DNA of 64,000 nt, from the NCBI GenBank assembly GCA_025964695.1, contig JAOPYK010000219.1:46050-110049 (forward strand), written 5' to 3'. Source of the DNA: Streptosporangiaceae bacterium. GTDB lineage: Bacteria > Actinomycetota > Actinomycetes > Streptosporangiales > Streptosporangiaceae. Numbering within the stretch: position 1 is the first letter of the stretch; each line of letters begins with the position of its first letter. A model generated the notes under the pieces. It did not search any database. It worked only from the letters and a program-made list of their open reading frames with translations, and was not told where the DNA came from. The translations under genes and the position numbers were made by a program. This document shows, piece by piece, positions 58,478 to 64,000 of this stretch.

Positions 58478-60940
58478 TCAGGGGCCCGCCGGGGTCACCG
58501 ATCCCGGGAGCCTGCGCGGGCCGAGCTCCGGGCGGGGGCCCACCGGGCGTGCCAGGCTCAGCGACGCCCGCCGCACGGTGACGCCGGAGGAATGGGCCAT
58601 CACCGGGTCGAGTTCGAGCCGCAGCACCTCGGGCAGATCGTCGGCGAGCATGGAGACCCGCAGCAGCAGCCGCTCGAGCGTCCCCGCGTCGACGGGCTCC
58701 GCTCCCCGATGGCCGAACAGCAATGGAGCGGTACGGATGGCCCTGATCAGCTCGGCGGCCTCCGCGTCGGTGAGGGGGGCCAGCCGGTAGGCACGGTCGT
58801 CGAGCAGGGCCGCGGCCACGTCGGACAGCCCGAAGGAGACGACGGCACCGAACGAGGGGTCCTCCATCGTGACGATCCGGGTCGGGATGCCCTCGTCTCC
58901 GTCCGCGACGGTGATGCCGTAATGATCGAGCAGCTCGGCGGCCTGCCCGGCGGTGGCGGTCACCGGCCCGTCCGCATCGCTCAGCAGTTCCGCCACCAGC
59001 ACCCGGGCCCGGATCCGGTCGATGCCGGGCGATTCCGGGACCCGGCCGTGCGGCCGCCGCTGCCAGGCGGCGTAGCGGGTGACGTACGCGAGCGCCCGCA
59101 CGGCGTCCTCCGGCGCGGGATAGGACGGTACCGAGCCGTACGCGGGCGTTCCGCCCCCCGGAGAACCCGGCTGGCGCAGTTCGGGGGGCATTCCCTTGGC
59201 CCCGAGATACGTCGCCACGATCGGCTTCCGGCTCGCCTCCGCCTTCCGTACCATCGCCGCCGCCACGCCCGGATCCACTCCCCCGATGACCGGCGGGGTG
59301 AACAGGGCGACGACCGCGTCCACGGCGGGGTCCTCGAGCGCCCCGGCCAGCGCGGACTCGTACTCGGCCGGCCCCGCCTGCGGGCCCAGGTTGACCGGCC
59401 GGCGGGCCTCCAGCCCGAGTGCCGTCGCGGCATCCTCGGCGAGCAGGCCCAGCGAGTCGGAGTTGTCGATGATGGCGACCCGATCGCCCTCGGGCAGCGG
59501 CTGGTAGGCGAGCAGCTGGGCCACGTCGAACAGCTCGGACAGGTCCTCCACCCGGATCACCCCGGCCTGCGCGAACAGCGCGCTGACGGCGTGGTCGGGC
59601 AGGGTCAGGGCCCTGGCGGCGTGGCCGAGCGGCACGCCCTGGGTGCTGCGGCCGCTCTTGACGGCCACGATCGGTTTCGTACGGCCGAGCCGGCGGGCCA
59701 GCCGGGTGAACTTGCGCGGGTTGCCGATCGACTCCAGGTAGAGCAGCACGGCGGTGGTGGCCGGATCCTCCTCCCAGTACTGCATGAGGTCGTTACCGGA
59801 CACGTCCGCCCGGTTCCCCGCCGACACGAAGGTCGACAGGCCCAGGCCGCGCTCGGCGGTCCGTTGCAGGATCGCGATGCCCAGCGCGCCGGACTGGGAG
59901 AAGAAGCCGACCGGGCCGCGGCCCGGCAAGGTCGGGGCGAGGGTGGCGTTCAGCCGTACGGACCGGTCGGTGTTGGCGATGCCCAGGCAGTTCGGGCCCA
60001 CGACCCGCATGCCATGGGCCCGGGCCAGCCGGACGAGCTCCTCCTGGCTGGCGCGGCCTTCGGCGCCGGTCTCCCCGAAGCCCGCGGAGACGACCACCAG
60101 CCCGTGCACGCCCTTGCCCGCGCACTGCGCCACCACCTCGTGCACGCTGTCCGCGCGGACGGCCACCACGGCGAGGTCCACCTCGTCGGGGATGTCCAGG
60201 ACGGTGGCGTAGGCGCGGACCCCCGCGACCGCCTTGGCCGTGGAGTGCACCGGGTAGACCGGCCCGGTGAAGTCCCCCTTGAGCAGGTGGCGCAGGACGG
60301 TCTGACCCACGCTGAGCGCGTCGCGGCCGGCACCGATCACCGCCACCGAACGGGGGAAGAGCAGCCGCTGGATCGATCTGGCCTCGGCCCGGTGCTCACG
60401 GGCCGTCATGACCCCCAGGGAGGTCTCCGTCGGGGTCAGATCCAGGTTGAGCTCGATGATCCCGTCCTCGAACCGCTGCTGTGCCTGGTAACCCACGTCA
60501 CGGAAGATCTTGGTCATCCGCCGGTTGTCGGGGAGCACGCTGGCCACGAACCGGCGCAGGCCGCGCTCCCTCGCCGCCGCCGCCAGGTGCTCAAGTAGTA
60601 CACTGGCCATTCCCCGGCCCTGATGGGCGTCCTCGACGAGGAAGGCGACCTCGGCCTCGCGGTCGCCGGTCCGGTCATAGCGGGCGATCGCGACCATGGC
60701 GTCACCGATCGTGGCGATCAGGGCCACCCGCGTGTCGTGGTCGACCGTGGTGAAGTGCTCTATCTCTCGTTCGGTGAGCTGAGGATGCGGCGAGAAGAAC
60801 CGGTAGTAGATAGACTCGGCCGAGAGCCGGGCATAGAACGACCGCAGCAGTTCGGCGTCGTCCGCCCGGACCGGGCGCAGATGTGCCGTGCCGCCGTCGG
60901 CGAGCACGACGTCGGCCTCCCAGTGATCTGGATACTCCAC
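58478..60940 (-). CDS. GNAT acetyltransferase fused to acyl-CoA synthetase-like domains (Pat-like)
   Basis: An 820-residue lysine-acetyltransferase-like fusion. The GNAT domain is N-terminal (~1-170), with acetyl-CoA loop VEDAHQGRGMASVLLEHLA. It is followed by a CoA-binding domain (FPRSVAVIGAGRD), succinyl-CoA-ligase-like flavodoxin domains (VVGPNCLGIANTDRSVRLNATLAP; GFFSQSGALGIAIL) and a C-terminal ATP-grasp remnant. The latter goes straight from LLDHYGITVADGDEGIP to a TRIVTMEDPSFGAVV run, missing the usual ~80 residues with ATP-binding lysine and HKSD-GGV. Domain order is opposite to Salmonella Pat (GNAT last). It probably acetylates acyl-CoA synthetases under metabolite control. ATG 60940. 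Confidence 0.9.
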   Translation of the reverse strand: MEYPDHWEADVVLADGGTAHLRPVRADDAELLRSFYARLSAESIYYRFFSPHPQLTEREIEHFTTVDHDTRVALIATIGDAMVAIARYDRTGDREAEVAFLVEDAHQGRGMASVLLEHLAAAARERGLRRFVASVLPDNRRMTKIFRDVGYQAQQRFEDGIIELNLDLTPTETSLGVMTAREHRAEARSIQRLLFPRSVAVIGAGRDALSVGQTVLRHLLKGDFTGPVYPVHSTAKAVAGVRAYATVLDIPDEVDLAVVAVRADSVHEVVAQCAGKGVHGLVVVSAGFGETGAEGRASQEELVRLARAHGMRVVGPNCLGIANTDRSVRLNATLAPTLPGRGPVGFFSQSGALGIAILQRTAERGLGLSTFVSAGNRADVSGNDLMQYWEEDPATTAVLLYLESIGNPRKFTRLARRLGRTKPIVAVKSGRSTQGVPLGHAARALTLPDHAVSALFAQAGVIRVEDLSELFDVAQLLAYQPLPEGDRVAIIDNSDSLGLLAEDAATALGLEARRPVNLGPQAGPAEYESALAGALEDPAVDAVVALFTPPVIGGVDPGVAAAMVRKAEASRKPIVATYLGAKGMPPELRQPGSPGGGTPAYGSVPSYPAPEDAVRALAYVTRYAAWQRRPHGRVPESPGIDRIRARVLVAELLSDADGPVTATAGQAAELLDHYGITVADGDEGIPTRIVTMEDPSFGAVVSFGLSDVAAALLDDRAYRLAPLTDAEAAELIRAIRTAPLLFGHRGAEPVDAGTLERLLLRVSMLADDLPEVLRLELDPVMAHSSGVTVRRASLSLARPVGPRPELGPRRLPGSVTPAGP

Positions 60941-61106
60941 AGCCCCGAGACTAGGACACCGACGTTGTGCGGCTTCACAGCACGAGAACCAATCCGTTCC
61001 TGGTTTCGCTGCGCGTTCGAGACCTATTCAGGGGGGCGAAGCTGTTACGGTCGGCACACGCCCCGGAAGCTCCTAACCGGGCCGTGTTGATCGAGGTGAT
61101 GACGTC

Positions 61107-62000
61107 ATGACACGCGTGGTCGTGGTCGGCGATCTCATGACCGATGCCGTTGCGCGTGCCGCGTATCCCCTGGCGAAGGGGAGTGACACACCGGCCGCGG
61201 TGACGATGCACGGCGGGGGCTCGGGGGCCAACGTGGCCTCTTGGCTGGCCGTCGAGGGGGTCGAGGTCGCCTTTGTCGGACGCCGGGGGTCCGACATAGC
61301 AGGGCGAAACCGAGACATGGAGTTGATGGGGTACGGCGTCGACGCCCGCCTCGTCATGGACGCGGAACGGCCCACGGGCACCTGCGTCGTACTCGTCACG
61401 CACAAGGGCGATCGGACCATGCTGTCCGACCCGGGTGCGAACGCGGCGCTGCTGCCCGAGGACATCCCGCAGGACCTGTTCTCACCCGGCGCCCACATGC
61501 ACCTTTCCGGGTACGCCCTGCTCAACGAGGGCTCTCGGAAGGCCGCGATGCACGCCCTCATGCAGGCGCGCAAGGCCCAGATGTCGATCTCGGTCGACGG
61601 TGGTTCCTCCTCACCGCTCAAGCGGATGGGGGCCGAGCCCTTCCTGGAGTGGACCCAGGGCGCCCGGCTGCTGATCATCAACAGCGATCAGGCGGAGGTG
61701 CTCACCGGACGGGAGTTCCCCGACCAGGCCGCCAAGGTGCTCACCGCCTGGTATCCGCAGGTGGTCATCAAGATGGCCTCCGACGGGGCGCTGTGGTACA
61801 CCAACGGCCGCCCCGAGCCGATCACCGTCGCGGCCGAGCAGGTGGAGAAGGTCGTCGACGGTACGGGCGGTGGTGACGCGTTCACCGCCGGTTTCCTGCC
61901 GTCATGGCTGGACGGCAAGCCGCCGGCCGAGGCACTCGCCGCCGGCTGTGCCCTGGCCGCCAAGGCCATGGCGCACATCGGCGCCCGCCCAGCGCTCTGA
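61107..62000 (+). CDS. PfkB-family carbohydrate kinase
   Basis: A 297-residue ribokinase-like sugar or nucleoside kinase. The N-terminal di-glycine motif is GGGSGANVASWLA. The C-terminal anion hole and catalytic base are in DGTGGGDAFTAGF, where the usual D-T-x-G-A-G-D is altered to D-G-T-G-G-G-D with the base Asp kept. VVIKMASDGALWYTNG precedes it. Substrate cannot be read. Start ATG 61107, divergent from the GNAT fusion with 166 bp between; no operator is obvious there. Confidence 0.9.
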   Translation: MTRVVVVGDLMTDAVARAAYPLAKGSDTPAAVTMHGGGSGANVASWLAVEGVEVAFVGRRGSDIAGRNRDMELMGYGVDARLVMDAERPTGTCVVLVTHKGDRTMLSDPGANAALLPEDIPQDLFSPGAHMHLSGYALLNEGSRKAAMHALMQARKAQMSISVDGGSSSPLKRMGAEPFLEWTQGARLLIINSDQAEVLTGREFPDQAAKVLTAWYPQVVIKMASDGALWYTNGRPEPITVAAEQVEKVVDGTGGGDAFTAGFLPSWLDGKPPAEALAAGCALAAKAMAHIGARPAL

Positions 62001-62068
62001 CCGGCGTCCTCACCAGAACGTCCGGTAGCCGGGGCGGGCGATTCCGGTCGGGCTTCCGCCCCGGGTCG

Positions 62069-64000
62069 TCAGCTGGGTACGGCCAGGACCAGGGGAAGCA
62101 CGGCGGAGGCCCCGGCCTGGCGGAGCAGCCTGGCCGCGACGGTCACGGTCCAGCCGGTGTCGATCCGGTCGTCGACGAGCAGGATCGGGCCACCGGCGGC
62201 GGCGACGGCCGCCCCGACCTCGTCGGGCACGGTCAGTGACCCCCCAACGGACCGAAGCCGCTGGGCACTGTTGTGCTGACGCGGGACCGGGGAGCCCTGG
62301 GGAGCGAGCTCCCCGAGATGGGGCAGCCTGCCGATCTCGGCGATCCGCCGGCCGAGACTCCCGACGAGCTCGGGACGGGACCGCGAGCCGATGGTGACCA
62401 CCCCCGCGGGCCGCTCCGTCCAGCCCCAGGCCGCGAGCACCTTTACGACGGCGTCGAAGACGTCGTCGGGCACCGGGCCGTCCGCCGCACCCTCGGCGAA
62501 CATCTGGCGCAGCCGGTTGCCCCAGCCGATATCGGTGAGCCTGCCCAGCGCGCGCCCGGATTCGGCCTGCTGCTCGGCTGCGATCTTGCCGGACAGGTTG
62601 ATGCCCAGGGCCTTCATGCCGGTCGGCCACATCCGGCGGGGTGCCACATCGACACCGGGGCGGCGCAACCGCTCCCGGGCCCGGGCGGTCCCGGTGTCCG
62701 AGACCTCGGCCGGCCAGTGGCTGCCCGTGCAGTTGTCGCAACGGCCGCACGCAGTGGCCTCGGGGTCGTCCAGCTGCCTGCGCAGAAACTCCATCCGGCA
62801 GTCACCCGTAGCGAGGTAGTCCAGCATGGCCTGCTGCTCGTGCGCCCGCTCCGCCGCGACGCGCGCGTAGCGGTCCCGGTCGTAGGCCCACTCCTGGCCG
62901 GTGGCCACCCATCCGCCCCGGACCCGGCGGACCGCGCCATCGACGTCCAGGACCTTGAGCATCATCTCCAGCCGGCTCCGGCCCAGGTCCACCTGTGTCT
63001 CCAGGGCCGCCGTCGACATGGGCTTCTCGCCGAGGGCGGCGAGCGTCGTCCGGACCACCTGCTCCTGCGGGAAGGCCAGACCGGCGAAGTAGGCCCAGAT
63101 GTCACGGTCTTCCAGCCCCGGCAGCAAGATCACCTCCGCCCGCTCCACCCCGCGCCCCGCCCGGCCGATCTGCTGGTAGTAGGCGACCGGCGACTGCGGG
63201 GCGCCGACGTGCACGATGAAGCCCAGGTCCGGCTTGTCGAATCCCATGCCCAGCGCGCTGGTGGCGACGAGCGCCTTGAGCTTGTTGTCGAGAAGGTCCT
63301 GCTCGGCCTGCAGCCGCTCGGCCTGGTCGGTCTGGCCGGAATAGGCGGCGACCTCATACCCCCGCTCCCGCAGCAGCCCGGCCACCTCGTGCGCGGCGGC
63401 GACGGTGAGGGTGTAAATGATCCCCGAGCCGGGCAGCTCCGCCAGCCGCTCGGCCAGCCAGGCGAGCCGCTGCTCGGCCACCGGCAGCCCTACGACCGCC
63501 AGCCGCAGGCTGTCCCGCTCGAGGGTGCCCCGCAGCACCAGCGCGTCGCCGTCCTGGTCGGGCCGCAGACGTGCGGGGTCGTAGGCGAGCTGCTCGGCGA
63601 CGTCCTGGGTGACCCGGGCGTTGGCGGTGGCGGTGGTGGCCAGCACTGGAGTGCCTGGCGGGAGCTCGGCCAGCAGGGTGCGCAGCCGCCGGTAGTCGGG
63701 CCGGAAGTCGTGACCCCAGTCTGAGATGCAGTGCGCCTCGTCCACCACGACCAGACCGGCCTCCACGGCCAGCTTGGGCAGCACCTGATCGCGGAAGTCG
63801 GGGTTGTTGAGCCGCTCCGGGCTGACCAGCAGCACGTCAACCTCTCCCGCCTCGACGCCTGCGTAGACCTGCCGCCAGTCCTCGGTGTTGGCGGAGTTGA
63901 TGGTGCGGGCATGAATGCCGGCCCGGTCGGCGGCCTCGATCTGGTTGCGCATCAACGCCAGCAGCGGGGACACGATCACGGTGGGACCGGCACCGCGCGC
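62069..64000 (-). CDS. RecQ-family DNA helicase with C-terminal PRTase-like domain (N-terminus beyond right edge)
   Basis: A superfamily 2 helicase that runs off the right edge; the frame is open through base 64000, reading ARGAGPTVIVSPLLALMRNQ, so the Walker A motif lies outside. In-window RecQ motifs are VVVDEAHCISDWGHDFRPDYRRL, TATAN, the zinc-binding cysteines CRMEFLRRQL...CGRCDNCTG and QIGRAGRGVERAEVILL. The last ~200 residues differ from E. coli RecQ: after a helical region comes GGPILLVDDRIDTGWT with VTVAARLLRQAGA, the PRPP-binding motif of type I phosphoribosyltransferases. 644 codons are visible. It converges on the PfkB gene. Confidence 0.9.
   Translation of the reverse strand, partial: ARGAGPTVIVSPLLALMRNQIEAADRAGIHARTINSANTEDWRQVYAGVEAGEVDVLLVSPERLNNPDFRDQVLPKLAVEAGLVVVDEAHCISDWGHDFRPDYRRLRTLLAELPPGTPVLATTATANARVTQDVAEQLAYDPARLRPDQDGDALVLRGTLERDSLRLAVVGLPVAEQRLAWLAERLAELPGSGIIYTLTVAAAHEVAGLLRERGYEVAAYSGQTDQAERLQAEQDLLDNKLKALVATSALGMGFDKPDLGFIVHVGAPQSPVAYYQQIGRAGRGVERAEVILLPGLEDRDIWAYFAGLAFPQEQVVRTTLAALGEKPMSTAALETQVDLGRSRLEMMLKVLDVDGAVRRVRGGWVATGQEWAYDRDRYARVAAERAHEQQAMLDYLATGDCRMEFLRRQLDDPEATACGRCDNCTGSHWPAEVSDTGTARARERLRRPGVDVAPRRMWPTGMKALGINLSGKIAAEQQAESGRALGRLTDIGWGNRLRQMFAEGAADGPVPDDVFDAVVKVLAAWGWTERPAGVVTIGSRSRPELVGSLGRRIAEIGRLPHLGELAPQGSPVPRQHNSAQRLRSVGGSLTVPDEVGAAVAAAGGPILLVDDRIDTGWTVTVAARLLRQAGASAVLPLVLAVPS

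Noticed and set aside
58373..60598. Open frame of 741 codons on the plus strand opposite the GNAT fusion gene
   Set aside because: Antisense to a protein with clear GNAT and CoA-binding motifs; composition typical of a GC-rich shadow.

Overview
The window is high-GC, gene-dense DNA (about 70% G+C) with frequent GTG starts, ATGA/GTGA stop-start overlaps and long perfect hairpins between convergent genes. Protein content (DUF3052, DUF3145, DUF5998, DUF1918, homodimeric AceE, a discrete FAS-II locus, CHAT/S8 proteins) points to a filamentous actinobacterium, most likely Streptosporangiales or a neighbouring order. No rRNA, tRNA, CRISPR array or intact insertion sequence was seen.

Layout. 0-10.4 kb: the 5' part of an HrpA helicase gene, a duplicated-domain hypothetical protein, an Ohr/TetR divergent pair with two palindromic operators, a serine hydrolase, and a GntR / cysteine amidohydrolase (biuret hydrolase-like) / permease module. 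10.4-18.8 kb: a Calvin-cycle locus, with red-type Form I RuBisCO cbbL-cbbS and the activase cbbX, divergent LysR regulator cbbR, a saccharopine-dehydrogenase-like gene and phosphoribulokinase, followed by a NarL-type two-component system. 18.8-25.8 kb: a fused substrate-binding/VWA lipoprotein, a zinc-ribbon protein, an AhpE-type peroxiredoxin, DUF3052, YjbQ, DUF1918 and aceE.

25.9-36.5 kb: a divergon that reads as uptake and catabolism of 3-hydroxybutyrate or its oligomers. One arm holds a five-gene branched-chain-type ABC importer, 3-hydroxybutyrate dehydrogenase and a GAF/PucR regulator. The other holds the two CoA-transferase subunits and a secreted alpha/beta hydrolase. 36.5-45.3 kb: an ACT protein, a PHP phosphoesterase, and the housekeeping FAS-II locus fasR-fabD-fabH-acpP-fabF-accD with DUF3145. 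45.4-50.3 kb: a polyamine-type ABC importer with a divergent GntR regulator and a 13-bp x 4 tandem repeat in the shared promoter.

50.8-55.7 kb is the most unusual block: a cytoplasmic S8 protease, a small sigma factor, a beta-rich hypothetical protein and a TPR-CHAT caspase-like protease, the last three translationally coupled. It looks like a dedicated proteolytic signalling or cell-death cassette. 55.7-64 kb: a sulfurtransferase, an alkaline-phosphatase-family hydrolase, DUF5998, a GNAT/acyl-CoA-synthetase-like acetyltransferase with a shortened ATP-grasp part, a PfkB kinase, and a RecQ helicase carrying a C-terminal phosphoribosyltransferase-like domain, cut by the right edge.
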